NCBI GenBank assembly: GCA_037145635.1 | Contig: JBBCXB010000005.1 | Coordinates: 124,001-188,000, forward strand | Length of the DNA: 64,000 nucleotides | Origin: JAATFS01 sp037145635 | Lineage (GTDB): Bacteria; Pseudomonadota; Gammaproteobacteria; Xanthomonadales; Xanthomonadaceae | Reading direction: 5' to 3' | Part shown: piece after piece, positions 34,650 through 42,993 of the stretch | Layout of the letters: each line of letters begins with the position of its first letter | Numbering within the stretch: position 1 is the first letter of the stretch | Notes under the pieces: generated by a model | What the model was told of the DNA's origin: nothing | What the model saw: only the letters and a program-made list of their open reading frames with translations | Database searches by the model: none | Made by a program: the position numbers and the translations under genes

Positions 34650-35957
34650 TTACTCCGTCACCCGGCGCCAGAAGCCGGAGGAAAAACGCGGGTCGATATG
34701 GGCGGCGAACTGCTGCCACCGCGGATAGGCGCTGCGGAACAGGCGCGCGGACATCCGCGCGTCCTTGGCAGGGTAGAGCGCGCCGCCGGCCTGCTCCACG
34801 ATGCGGTCCAGCCGCTCCAGCAGGGCGAACACGCCGGGACCGTCGTTGGGGAAATCCAGGGCCAGCGTGGTGCCGGGCCGTGGGAACGACAGCAATCCGG
34901 GGGACGGCCGGTCGCCGAACTCCTTCAGCACCGCGAGGAACGAGCCGCGTCCGCTGCGCGCGATCTCGCGCAGCAGCTCGCTCACGGCATCGCGCGCGTT
35001 GGCCGGCGGCAGCGCGCACTGGTGCTGCAGGAAACCGCGCGGGCCGTACATGCGGTTCCAGTGGTTGATGCCGTCCAGCGGATAGAAGTAGCTCTGGTAG
35101 TGCGCGACCTGCCGCCGCCGCCGGGCGGGCTGGCGCCAGTAGTAGAGCGTATTGAACGGGCGCAGCGTCAGCCGGTTGACCAGCGACAGCGGCGGGACCA
35201 GTGGCATCGCCAGCCGGGCGGCGCTTCCCGGCGTCGGTGTCCCGTTGCCGGCAGGCGCATGGTCGCCCCGCAGGAAGTGCCCGCGGCCGAGGGTACGGCC
35301 CTGCGCCAGGCAGTCGATCCAGGCCACCGTGTACTCGTGGCTGCCGGCCGATTCCGCCGACAGCGCGAAGAACTCGTCCAGGCTGTCGAAACGGATCGAT
35401 TCGGTCTCCAGCCACGGGCCGGGCACGCGCCGCAGTTGCAGGTCCGCACAGGTGATCAGCCCGGTCAGGCCGAGTCCGCCCACGGTGGCCTCGAACAGCC
35501 CGGACGGCTCGCCCGGCGCCAGCAGGTGCCGGGCGCCGTCGCTGCGCAGCAACTCCAGGCTCAGCACGTGGTGTCCGAAGCTGCCCGCCCGGTGGTGGTT
35601 CTTGCCATGCACATCGTTGGCGATCGCGCCGCCGAGCGTGGCGTATCGCGTTCCCGGCGTGACCGGCAGGAACCATCCCTGGGGAAGCACGAGCTCGATG
35701 ATCTCGGCAAGGGTGACGCCTGCCTCGCATCGCAGTCGGCCGCTGGCGGGGTCGAACTCGATGAACCGGTCCAGGCCGCGCGCCTGCAGCAACGTGCCGC
35801 CCGGGTTGAGGCAGCTGTCGCCATAGCTGCGGCCGTTGCCGTACGGCAGCGCGCTGCCCTCGAACGCGGGCAGCCGGGCATGGCGGTCGTGCAGCCCGAT
35901 CAGGTGCTGATCGACCCTGGGATAGCGTCCCCAGGATTGCCCTGCGTCCGAACTCAT
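34650..35957 (-). CDS. DprE1-like FAD oxidase (polyprenyl-phosphoryl-ribose 2'-epimerase subunit)
   Basis: This 435-aa VAO/PCMH flavoprotein has the FAD domain (about 35-210) with GNGRSYGDSCLNPGG and PGTRYATLGGAIANDVHGKN, nearly the same as M. tuberculosis DprE1 including the HGKNHH histidine pair. The substrate domain has YGPRGFLQHQ, and the catalytic lysine motif LYPAKDARM matches DprE1 LYTAKDSR (K418). It would oxidise the ribose 2'-OH of polyprenyl-phosphoryl-ribose. The position of mycobacterial Cys387 (NICVDFP) is Ala here (TLALDFP). ATG 35957 overlaps the upstream UbiA stop by four bases; the frame open beyond it is not coding. Confidence 0.87.
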   Translation of the reverse strand: MSSDAGQSWGRYPRVDQHLIGLHDRHARLPAFEGSALPYGNGRSYGDSCLNPGGTLLQARGLDRFIEFDPASGRLRCEAGVTLAEIIELVLPQGWFLPVTPGTRYATLGGAIANDVHGKNHHRAGSFGHHVLSLELLRSDGARHLLAPGEPSGLFEATVGGLGLTGLITCADLQLRRVPGPWLETESIRFDSLDEFFALSAESAGSHEYTVAWIDCLAQGRTLGRGHFLRGDHAPAGNGTPTPGSAARLAMPLVPPLSLVNRLTLRPFNTLYYWRQPARRRRQVAHYQSYFYPLDGINHWNRMYGPRGFLQHQCALPPANARDAVSELLREIARSGRGSFLAVLKEFGDRPSPGLLSFPRPGTTLALDFPNDGPGVFALLERLDRIVEQAGGALYPAKDARMSARLFRSAYPRWQQFAAHIDPRFSSGFWRRVTE

Positions 35958-37375
35958 ATGGCGCCCAGGATGATCGCCACGCTGATCAGGATCACCACCT
36001 GGCTGACCCGGTCGGTCGCGGCGAACACGATCGGGTCGTCGTGCATGTCGCCGCGATGGGCCACGATCCAGACCCGGCTCATCCAGTACAGCAGCACCGG
36101 GCACAGCAGCCAGAGCACCTTGGGATGGCGGTAGAGCTCCAGGCTCTCGGGGCTGTTGATGTAGAGCGCGAAGACCAGTACGCCGATGTAGCCCGCCGCC
36201 GCGCCGAGCGACTGGATCAGCGGCAGGTCGGCGACCGCGTAGCCACGCCCGAGCGCCTGCTGCTTGCCGCTGGCGAGAATGGCGGCGAGCTCCGTGTAGC
36301 GCTTGAGCATGGCCAGGCTGAGAAACACGAACATCGAGAACGCCAGCAGCCAGAACGACATCTCCGAGTCGATCGCCGCAGCGCCGCCGATGATGCGCAC
36401 CGTGTACAGCGCGGCCAGCAGCACCACGTCGATCATCACGATGCGCTTGAGCTTCAGCGAGTAGCTCAGCGTCATCACGTAGTAGCAGAGCAGCACCAGT
36501 GCGAACGCCGGGCTGCACCACAGTGCCAGCGCGAACCCGGCCAGGGTGATCAACGGCGCCACCAGCAGGCCGTGCAGCAGCGGCAGGCGCCCGGCCGCGA
36601 ACGGCCGCTTGCGCTTGCGCGGGTGCATCCGGTCCGGGGTCAGGTCGAGCAGGTCGTTGAGCAGGTAGACACCCGAGGCGCACAGGCCGAACGCGACGAA
36701 GGCGACAGTGGCATCGGCCAGCGCCACCGGGTCGAGAAAGCGATGCGCGGTGAGCAGCGGCACCAGCACCAGCAGGTTCTTCAGCCACTGGTAGACGCGC
36801 AGCGCCTTGATCCAGGTGCGCAGGCCGCCATTCTGCGAGGGCCAGTGCGCGCGCACCTCGGTGACGCGCGCGGCCGCGCGGGCCAGCCCCTCGCTGCCGT
36901 TGACGACGATGGCGCCGCCGGCACGCCGCCAGACCTGCAGGTCGACGGTACCGTTGCCGAGGTAGTCGAAGTTGCGTTCGCCGAAGCGTGCCACCAGGGC
37001 GTCGGCCTTGCGGTGGCCGGCCAGGTTGTGGTCGCCATCGCTCGCGATCACGTCCTCGAACAGGCCCAGGTGCTCGGCGATCGGCTGCACCAGCAGGCGG
37101 TCCGACGCCGTGCACAGCACGCGCGGGCGCTGCGGGGTGGTCCTCAGCGCCTCGAGGACGCGCTCGTCGTAGGGCAGGGTCTCCGGCGGCAGCACGACCC
37201 GCGACGCCAGCTCGCGCTTGACCGCGGCCTTCCCCCGCAACAGCCAGAACGGCAGCAGGAACAGGTAGAGCGGGTTGCGCGAGAGCAGGGCCAGCAGCGA
37301 TTCGTAGAGCACGTCGGAGCGCAGCAGGGTGCCGTCGAGGTCGACGCAGAACGCACGATCGATGGGAGCCTTCAC
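35954..37375 (-). CDS. HAD phosphatase-UbiA prenyltransferase fusion (polyprenyl-phosphoribose synthase type)
   Basis: This 473-aa fusion protein has an N-terminal HAD phosphatase domain (about 1-190): DLDGTLLRSD with D12/D14, TASD in motif II and YLGNGTVDLQV in motif IV. A nine-helix UbiA domain (about 195-473) follows, with the prenyl-binding NDLLDLTPDRMHPRKRKRP. The Rv3806c enzyme, which joins PRPP to decaprenyl phosphate, has the same NDxxDxxxDRxHPxKRxRP signature. The HAD part could then remove the 5-phosphate, a separate protein's job in mycobacteria. It is the first gene of the operon; a short AT-containing stretch (37436-37450) may hold the promoter. Confidence 0.85.
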   Translation of the reverse strand: MKAPIDRAFCVDLDGTLLRSDVLYESLLALLSRNPLYLFLLPFWLLRGKAAVKRELASRVVLPPETLPYDERVLEALRTTPQRPRVLCTASDRLLVQPIAEHLGLFEDVIASDGDHNLAGHRKADALVARFGERNFDYLGNGTVDLQVWRRAGGAIVVNGSEGLARAAARVTEVRAHWPSQNGGLRTWIKALRVYQWLKNLLVLVPLLTAHRFLDPVALADATVAFVAFGLCASGVYLLNDLLDLTPDRMHPRKRKRPFAAGRLPLLHGLLVAPLITLAGFALALWCSPAFALVLLCYYVMTLSYSLKLKRIVMIDVVLLAALYTVRIIGGAAAIDSEMSFWLLAFSMFVFLSLAMLKRYTELAAILASGKQQALGRGYAVADLPLIQSLGAAAGYIGVLVFALYINSPESLELYRHPKVLWLLCPVLLYWMSRVWIVAHRGDMHDDPIVFAATDRVSQVVILISVAIILGAI

Positions 37376-37533
37376 GACAAGGCTCCCGGGCGGGTGAAAA
37401 CGGTAGGCATGCGCGGGCGTCTGTCCCTGAAGGCTGACTGACTAGTATAACGGGCCAGTGGCCCCGCCTGCCCGCCTGTCCTGCCTGCGGCGGGCGTCAA
37501 GCTTAACGGGCGGAGCAAAAGGCCCGGCGGCCG

Positions 37534-38514
37534 CTACCAGGACGCGGGGCGAAAGGCGCGCGAACGTTCCAGCGACGCCATCGCCAGCATGCCCACCAGC
37601 ACGGCGAACCACAGGGTGACCAGCCGGATCGCGATCGCGGCCGCGACGGCCTGGTCCAGGTCGACCTCGAACCGGCGCAGCATCAGCACGATGGCCGCCT
37701 CGGTCGTGCCCACCCCGCCAGGCACGAACGAGAGCGCGCCCACCAGCATCGCCAGCGGGTAGATCCCGAGCGCGGCCTGCCACGGCAACGCCAGGCCCAT
37801 GGCCATGCAGAGGCCCATGAAGGCCAGGCTGGTCAACAGCCACGCGCCAAGACCCCAGGCGCCGCCTTCGGCCAGCGTGCGCAGGCGCAGCAGCGGGCGC
37901 AGGGCGCCGAGCCCGGTCAGCAGGAACGCCAGCAGGCGCCGCAGCCAGGCGCCCGGCAGGCGGTCGAGGTGCCCGTGCAGGAAGCGCCGCGAGCCGTCCC
38001 AGGTCGCGGCGACCAGCAGGAGGGCGACCGCGGCACCGACGATGCCGGCGAGCCAGCCGAAGGCCGGCACCAGACTGGCCGCGCCTGCGCCCAGGGCCGT
38101 CACCACCACCAGGTCCAGGGCGCGCTCGAACAGGAAGGCGGCCAGGGTGCGGGATGCAGGTACCTGCATCCGCGCGTAGTAGCGGATGCGCAGCAGTTCG
38201 CCCGCCTTGCCGGGGGAGGCGGTGAACGCGAAGCCGCTGAGATACGCCAGGGCTCCCGGCCACCACGGGATCAGGTCGCCCTGGCTGTGCAGCAGGCGCC
38301 GCCATCGCTGGTAGCGGAGGGCGAAGCTGAGCAGCACCGGCAGGGTCGCCAGCGCCAGCGGAAGCCGCAACGACGCCAGCTGGTGCAGGATGTGCTTGTC
38401 GCGGTCCAGCCACCACAAGGCCACGAGGTAGGCGGCCGCCACGACCAGCAGCCAGCGGCCGGCGCGCGTGGAGCGTGCCGGCCGTGAAGCCGCGTCGACA
38501 GGGTCCGGCGGCAC
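37534..38514 (-). CDS. YbhN/LPG-synthase-like flippase-family membrane protein
   Basis: This 326-aa protein of the lysylphosphatidylglycerol-synthase transmembrane family (UPF0104) has about seven to eight membrane helices. Motifs are LRYQRWRRLL, the family segment GFAFTASPGKAGELLRIRYY (about residues 94-113) and FVPGGVGTTEAAIVLML. Members of the fold include lipid flippases, and several occur in polysaccharide loci. It starts at GTG 38514, two bases after the etfA stop, so it may be co-transcribed with etfBA rather than with the arabinose-type operon downstream. The start is uncertain because no strong ribosome site is seen. Confidence 0.8.
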   Translation of the reverse strand: MPPDPVDAASRPARSTRAGRWLLVVAAAYLVALWWLDRDKHILHQLASLRLPLALATLPVLLSFALRYQRWRRLLHSQGDLIPWWPGALAYLSGFAFTASPGKAGELLRIRYYARMQVPASRTLAAFLFERALDLVVVTALGAGAASLVPAFGWLAGIVGAAVALLLVAATWDGSRRFLHGHLDRLPGAWLRRLLAFLLTGLGALRPLLRLRTLAEGGAWGLGAWLLTSLAFMGLCMAMGLALPWQAALGIYPLAMLVGALSFVPGGVGTTEAAIVLMLRRFEVDLDQAVAAAIAIRLVTLWFAVLVGMLAMASLERSRAFRPASW

Positions 38515-38516
38515 CT

Positions 38517-39455
38517 CTACAGCGCCGCTTCCAGCTCCGGCAGCAGCGTGAACAGGTCACCCACCAGCCCGATGTCGGCGATCTCGAAGATCGGCGACTC
38601 CGCGTCCTTATTGATCGCCACGATGGTGCCGGCGTCCTTGATGCCGGTCAGGTGCTGGATCGCACCGGAAATGCCCACCGCCAGGTACAGCTCCGGCGCG
38701 ATGATCTTGCCGGTCTGGCCGACCTGCAGCTCGTTGGGCACGTAGCCGGCGTCCACCGCCGCGCGCGAGGCGCCCACGGCCGCGCCGAGCTTGTCGGCCA
38801 GGCTGTAGATGTGCCTGAAGTTCTCCGCCGAGCCCACGCCACGGCCGCCGGAGACGACGCGTTTGGCGCTCTGCAGGTCGGGACGGTCGGAACTGCCCGC
38901 GGCCAGGCCGACGAAGCGGGTGTGGGTGGGCAGCGAGGCCTCCACGGTGACGGCCTCGACCGCCGCGCTGCCGCCTTGGGCGGCCTCGGGCCAGGAGGCG
39001 GTGCGCACGGTGGCGACCACGGTCTGGTCGGCCGGGGCTTCCACGGTGACCACGACGTTGCCCGCGTAGATCGGGCGCTTGAAGGTGTAGGGGCCGTCGA
39101 CCGCCATCAGGTCCGAGACCTGGTTGACGCCCAGCAGCGCCGCGACCACCGGCATCAGGTCCTTGCCGAAGGTGGTGGACGGACCGAACACGTGGCTGTA
39201 GCCGGCGGCGAGCGCGGCGATCTGCGGGCCGAGCACCTGCGCCAGGGCCTGCGCATTGGCGGCGTGGGACACGCTCAGCACGCGCGCCACCCCGGCGATC
39301 CGCGCGGCCTGGGCGGCCACCGCGTCGGGGCTGTCGGCCAGGACCACGATGTCGATGGCCTCGGGCGAAAGCGCCTGCGCGGCGCTGACCGTCTTGGCGG
39401 TGGCGGCGTTGAGCTGGCCGTTGAGATGTTCGGCGACGACGAGAATCCTGGCCAT
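38517..39455 (-). CDS. etfA: Electron transfer flavoprotein, alpha subunit
   Basis: This 312-aa FAD-binding alpha subunit of ETF carries electrons from acyl-CoA and other dehydrogenases to ETF:ubiquinone oxidoreductase (also in this window). The C-terminal FAD domain shows VSGGRGVGSAENF, GYVPNELQVGQTGKIIAPELY, here split as VPNELQVGQTGKIIAPELY, and GISGAIQHLTGIKDA. It is coupled to etfB by TAATG. In Xanthomonas etfA is the conserved right border of the O-antigen cluster, matching this position. Confidence 0.96.
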   Translation of the reverse strand: MARILVVAEHLNGQLNAATAKTVSAAQALSPEAIDIVVLADSPDAVAAQAARIAGVARVLSVSHAANAQALAQVLGPQIAALAAGYSHVFGPSTTFGKDLMPVVAALLGVNQVSDLMAVDGPYTFKRPIYAGNVVVTVEAPADQTVVATVRTASWPEAAQGGSAAVEAVTVEASLPTHTRFVGLAAGSSDRPDLQSAKRVVSGGRGVGSAENFRHIYSLADKLGAAVGASRAAVDAGYVPNELQVGQTGKIIAPELYLAVGISGAIQHLTGIKDAGTIVAINKDAESPIFEIADIGLVGDLFTLLPELEAAL

Positions 39456-40201
39456 TACAGCAACCCCTTCTGCTTGAGTGCGGCCACCAGTTCGGCGGCA
39501 TCCTTCACCATCACGCCGCGGCTGCGCTTGGCCGGCGCCGCGTAGTGGGTGGTGGCCAGGCTGTCGTGGACGTCCACGCCGAGGTCGGCGAAGGCGATCG
39601 TCTCCAGCGGCTTGCTCTTGGCCTTCATGATGTCGGGCAGCTTGATGAAGCGCGGCTCGTTGAGGCGCAGGTCGGTGGTGACGACCGCGGGCAGGTCGAC
39701 TTCCAGCGTCTCCAGGCCGGCATCGACCTCGCGGGTGACGGTGGCCTTGGCATCGGCGATGACCAGCTTGGAGGCGAAGGTCGCCTGCGGGCGGCCCCAC
39801 AGGGTGGCCAGCATCTGCCCGGTCTGGTTGGCGTCGTCGTCGATTGCCTGCTTGCCCAGGATGACCAGGTCCGGCTGCTCCTTCTCGACCAGCTTGAGCA
39901 GCGCGCGCGCGGCGGTCAGCGGCTGCACGGCCGTGTCGGTGACCACGTGGATGGCGCGATTGGCACCCATGGCCAGCCCGTTGCGCAGGTGCGCGGCGGC
40001 GTCGGCCGGGGCCAGGGTGGCGACCACCACCTCGGTGGCGATGCCGGCATCGCGCAGGCGCAGGGCCTCTTCGAGGGCGATTTCGTCGAACGGGTTGGCG
40101 GAGAGCTTGACGCCCTCGGTGACCACGCCGGAGCCGTCCGGTTTGACCTGGATGCGGACGTTGTAGTCCACCACGCGCTTGTAGGCGACGAGGATTTTCA
40201 T
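39455..40201 (-). CDS. etfB: Electron transfer flavoprotein, beta subunit
   Basis: This 248-aa AMP-binding beta subunit is the partner of EtfA. Family motifs are VAYKRVVDYNVRIQV at the N-terminus, NPFDEIALEEALRL, LGKQAIDDDANQTGQMLA and the beta-subunit signature VDLPAVVTTDLRLNEPRFIK (in part). It is divergent from rmlB across 236 bases. A TAGAAT -10-like element on the minus strand at 40274-40269, inside the inverted repeat GGCTGGTTAGAATCAGCC, may be its promoter. Confidence 0.96.
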   Translation of the reverse strand: MKILVAYKRVVDYNVRIQVKPDGSGVVTEGVKLSANPFDEIALEEALRLRDAGIATEVVVATLAPADAAAHLRNGLAMGANRAIHVVTDTAVQPLTAARALLKLVEKEQPDLVILGKQAIDDDANQTGQMLATLWGRPQATFASKLVIADAKATVTREVDAGLETLEVDLPAVVTTDLRLNEPRFIKLPDIMKAKSKPLETIAFADLGVDVHDSLATTHYAAPAKRSRGVMVKDAAELVAALKQKGLL

Positions 40202-40263
40202 CGTGTACGAGATCCTTCAGCTGTTGCGGGAAGGCCCGGCCGCGGCGGCTGGCGCGGGGCAGT

Positions 40264-40383
40264 GGCTGATTCTAACCAGCCAGAGGGTTCCATGCGAGGG
40301 CGTATGGTGATGCTGCAGCGCACCAAGATGGCGCGCTGAGTCCTTGCCGGAAGCACTCTGTTGCACAGAAAGCATAGTATGCT
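40264..40383. promoter_or_regulatory. Divergent etfB / rmlB control region with two small palindromes
   Basis: The left element, GGCTG...CAGCC (40264-40281), surrounds the -10-like TAGAAT of etfB on the minus strand. The right element, AGCATAGTATGCT (40371-40383), is a perfect 6-1-6 palindrome 55 bases ahead of the rmlB start. A convincing -35 for rmlB is not seen. Both are possible operator sites, but short palindromes like these can occur by chance. Confidence 0.35.
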
Positions 40384-40437
40384 GCTCGTTTTTGATGCTT
40401 ACCGTGCGCGCGCGCGCCGATTGAGGAGACATAATCA

Positions 40438-41493
40438 GTGGCAACTTGGATCGTGACCGGCGGCGCCGGCTTCATCGGCGGCAATTTCGTGCTGGAGGCG
40501 GTGGCGCGCGGAGTGCGCGTCGTCAACCTGGATGCGCTCACCTATGCCGGCAACCTGAACACGTTGGCCTCGCTGGCGGACAACCCGGACCACGTGTTCG
40601 TGCAGGGCGACATCGGCGACCGCGCCCTGGTCGCCCGCCTGCTGGAGGAGTACCAGCCCGACGCGGTGCTGAACTTCGCCGCCGAGAGCCATGTCGACCG
40701 CTCCATCGACGGTCCCGGGGCCTTCGTCCAGACCAACGTGGTGGGCACGCTCGGGCTGCTGGAATCGGTGCGCGACTACTGGAAGGCGCTGCCCGAGGCG
40801 CGCCGCGACGCGTTCCGCTTGCTGCACGTGTCCACCGACGAGGTCTACGGCACGCTCGGGGAGACCGGCAAGTTCAGCGAGACCACGCCGTACGCGCCGA
40901 ATTCCCCGTACTCGGCCTCCAAGGCGGCGTCGGACCACCTGGTGCGCGCGTTCCACCATACCTACGGCCTGCCGGTGCTGACCACCAACTGCTCCAACAA
41001 CTACGGCCCCTACCATTTCCCGGAAAAACTGGTCCCGCTGGTGATCGCCAAGGCCCTGGCCGGCGAGCCGCTGCCGGTCTACGGCGACGGCAAGCAGGTG
41101 CGCGACTGGCTGTTCGTCAGCGACCATTGCGAGGCCATCCGCACCGTGCTCGCCAAGGGCAGGGTGGGCGAGACCTACAATGTCGGCGGCAATTCCGAGA
41201 AGCAGAACATCGAGGTGGTGCAGGCGATCTGCGCGCTGCTCGACCAGCGCCGCCCGCGCGAGGACGGTGCCCCGCGCGCCAGCCAGATCACCTACGTCAC
41301 CGATCGGCCCGGCCACGACCGGCGCTATGCGATCGACGCCTCCAAGCTCAAGAACGAGCTGGGCTGGGAGCCGAAGTACAGCTTCGGGCAGGGCATCGCC
41401 ACCACGGTGGACTGGTACCTGAGCCACCAGGACTGGGTGCAGGGCGTGCTCGACGGCAGCTACCGCCTCGAGCGCATCGGTACGGCGGCATAA
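40438..41493 (+). CDS. rmlB: dTDP-glucose 4,6-dehydratase
   Basis: This 351-aa extended SDR makes dTDP-4-keto-6-deoxyglucose, the second step to dTDP-L-rhamnose. NAD motif GGAGFIGG is at 8-15, catalytic D134/E135 are in STDEVYG, and Y158/K162 are in YSASK. Also present are FAAESHVDRSI and the NNYGPYHFPEKL substrate loop. GTG start 40438 is preceded by GAGGAGAC. It heads the rmlBACD operon, conserved beside xanB/xanA in Xanthomonas. Older names are rfbB. Confidence 0.96.
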   Translation: MATWIVTGGAGFIGGNFVLEAVARGVRVVNLDALTYAGNLNTLASLADNPDHVFVQGDIGDRALVARLLEEYQPDAVLNFAAESHVDRSIDGPGAFVQTNVVGTLGLLESVRDYWKALPEARRDAFRLLHVSTDEVYGTLGETGKFSETTPYAPNSPYSASKAASDHLVRAFHHTYGLPVLTTNCSNNYGPYHFPEKLVPLVIAKALAGEPLPVYGDGKQVRDWLFVSDHCEAIRTVLAKGRVGETYNVGGNSEKQNIEVVQAICALLDQRRPREDGAPRASQITYVTDRPGHDRRYAIDASKLKNELGWEPKYSFGQGIATTVDWYLSHQDWVQGVLDGSYRLERIGTAA

Positions 41494-41551
41494 CGCGAGT
41501 CCCTCGCAAGAGCCCGCTCCTCAGGGGCGGGTTTCCAAAGGAAAGCATTCC

Positions 41552-42439
41552 ATGACACAGCGCAAGGGCATCATCCTGGCCGGGGGCTCCGGCACCCGCC
41601 TGTATCCGATCACCCAGGGCGTCAGCAAGCAGCTGCTGCCGGTCTACGACAAGCCGATGATCTACTACCCGCTCAGCGTGCTGATGCTGGCGGGCATCCG
41701 CGAGGTGCTGATCATCAACACTCCGCACGAGCAGGCGTTGTTCCGCGCGCTGCTCGGCGACGGCTCGAAGTGGGGCATGAACATCGAGTACGCCGTGCAG
41801 CCCAGCCCCGACGGGCTGGCGCAGGCCTACCTGATCGGCCGCGACTTCGTGGCCGGCAAGCCGAGCTGCCTGGTACTGGGCGACAACATCTTCCACGGCC
41901 ATGGCCTGACCGAAACCTTGCAACGTGTCGATTCGCGGCAGGATGGCGCCACCGTATTCGGTTACTGGGTGAACGATCCCGAGCGCTATGGCGTCGCCGA
42001 GTTCGACGCCGGCGGCAAGGTGATCGACATCGCCGAGAAGCCGGCCCAGCCGCGTTCCAACTATGCGGTCACCGGCCTGTACTTCTACGATGGCCACGCC
42101 AGCGACTACGCGGCCGAGCTGGCGCCTTCGCCGCGCGGCGAACTGGAGATCACCGATCTCAACCGGCGCTACCTGGAAGCGGGGGCGCTGCACCTGGAAC
42201 CGCTGGGGCGCGGCTATGCCTGGCTGGATACCGGGACCCACCAGTCCCTGCACGAGGCGGCGAACTTCATCGAGACCATCCAGGCCCGCCAGGGCCTGCA
42301 GGTGTGCTGCCCGGAGGAAATCGCGTTCGGGCAGGGCTGGATCGATGCGGCGCAGCTGGAGGCACTGGCGGCACCGTTGCGCAAGAACGACTACGGCAAA
42401 TATCTGCACGAACTGGCAGTGCGAGGAAGCGTACCTTGA
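41552..42439 (+). CDS. rmlA: Glucose-1-phosphate thymidylyltransferase
   Basis: This 295-aa nucleotidyltransferase joins dTTP and glucose-1-phosphate, the first and feedback-regulated step of dTDP-L-rhamnose synthesis. The motif LAGGSGTRLYPIT (residues 9-21) and the metal Asp in LGDNIFHG are standard, as are YDKPMIYYPL and the C-terminal RKNDYGKYL. AAGGAAAG precedes the ATG. The stop overlaps the TTG start of rmlC. Confidence 0.96.
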   Translation: MTQRKGIILAGGSGTRLYPITQGVSKQLLPVYDKPMIYYPLSVLMLAGIREVLIINTPHEQALFRALLGDGSKWGMNIEYAVQPSPDGLAQAYLIGRDFVAGKPSCLVLGDNIFHGHGLTETLQRVDSRQDGATVFGYWVNDPERYGVAEFDAGGKVIDIAEKPAQPRSNYAVTGLYFYDGHASDYAAELAPSPRGELEITDLNRRYLEAGALHLEPLGRGYAWLDTGTHQSLHEAANFIETIQARQGLQVCCPEEIAFGQGWIDAAQLEALAAPLRKNDYGKYLHELAVRGSVP

Positions 42440-42993
42440 AGAAGATTGAAACCTCATTACCCGGCTGCGTCGTCATCGAGCCGGCGGTGTTCGGCGACGA
42501 GCGCGGCGTGTTCTTCGAGACCTGGAACGCCGAGCGTTTCGGCGCCCACGGCCTGCCGACGAAATTCGTGCAAAGCAACGTGTCCACGTCGGTCAAGGGC
42601 GTGCTGCGCGGGCTGCACTACCAGTGGCCGCGGCCGCAGGGCAAGTTGGTCAGCGTGCTCGAGGGCGAGGTCTACGACGTGGCGGTGGACATCCGCCGCG
42701 GCTCGCCGCACTTCGGCCGCTGGGCCGCGGTGGTGCTGAGCGCGGAGAACCGCAAGCAGTTCTGGATCCCGGAGGGGTTCGCGCACGGGTTCGCCGTGCT
42801 CTCCGAGCGCGCGGTGTTCAGCTATCTGTGCACCGATGTGTACGTCAAGGAAGCCGATGCCGGCGTGCGTTGGGACGATGCCGCCATCGGCGTCGACTGG
42901 CCGATCTCCGACCCGCAGCTGTCGGGCAAGGACGCGGTCGCGCCGTTCCTGGCCGACATTGCCGAAGAGCGCCTGCCGCTCTACGTGCCATGA
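42436..42993 (+). CDS. rmlC: dTDP-4-dehydrorhamnose 3,5-epimerase
   Basis: This 185-aa cupin epimerase inverts C3 and C5 of dTDP-4-keto-6-deoxyglucose. The catalytic His is H61 in LRGLHYQ, and FFETWN, GKLVSVLEGEVYDVAVDIR (partial motif) and WIPEGFAHGF are conserved. The start is TTG 42436, chosen because TTGA overlaps the rmlA stop and the protein then begins KKIETSLPGCVVIEP as in the family; no ATG or GTG is suitable. The unusual start may lower its translation relative to its neighbours. Confidence 0.95.
   Translation: MKKIETSLPGCVVIEPAVFGDERGVFFETWNAERFGAHGLPTKFVQSNVSTSVKGVLRGLHYQWPRPQGKLVSVLEGEVYDVAVDIRRGSPHFGRWAAVVLSAENRKQFWIPEGFAHGFAVLSERAVFSYLCTDVYVKEADAGVRWDDAAIGVDWPISDPQLSGKDAVAPFLADIAEERLPLYVP

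Noticed and set aside
34650..37115. Apparent 821-codon frame of the DprE1-like gene
   Set aside because: The DprE1 homology begins at ATG 35957, which overlaps the UbiA stop by four bases; the rest lies inside the UbiA gene in another frame.
40344..40366. Sigma-54-like or consensus sigma-70 promoter for rmlB
   Set aside because: TTGCCG and TTGCAC are present but neither has a -10 at proper spacing, and the GG/GC spacing for sigma-54 is wrong.
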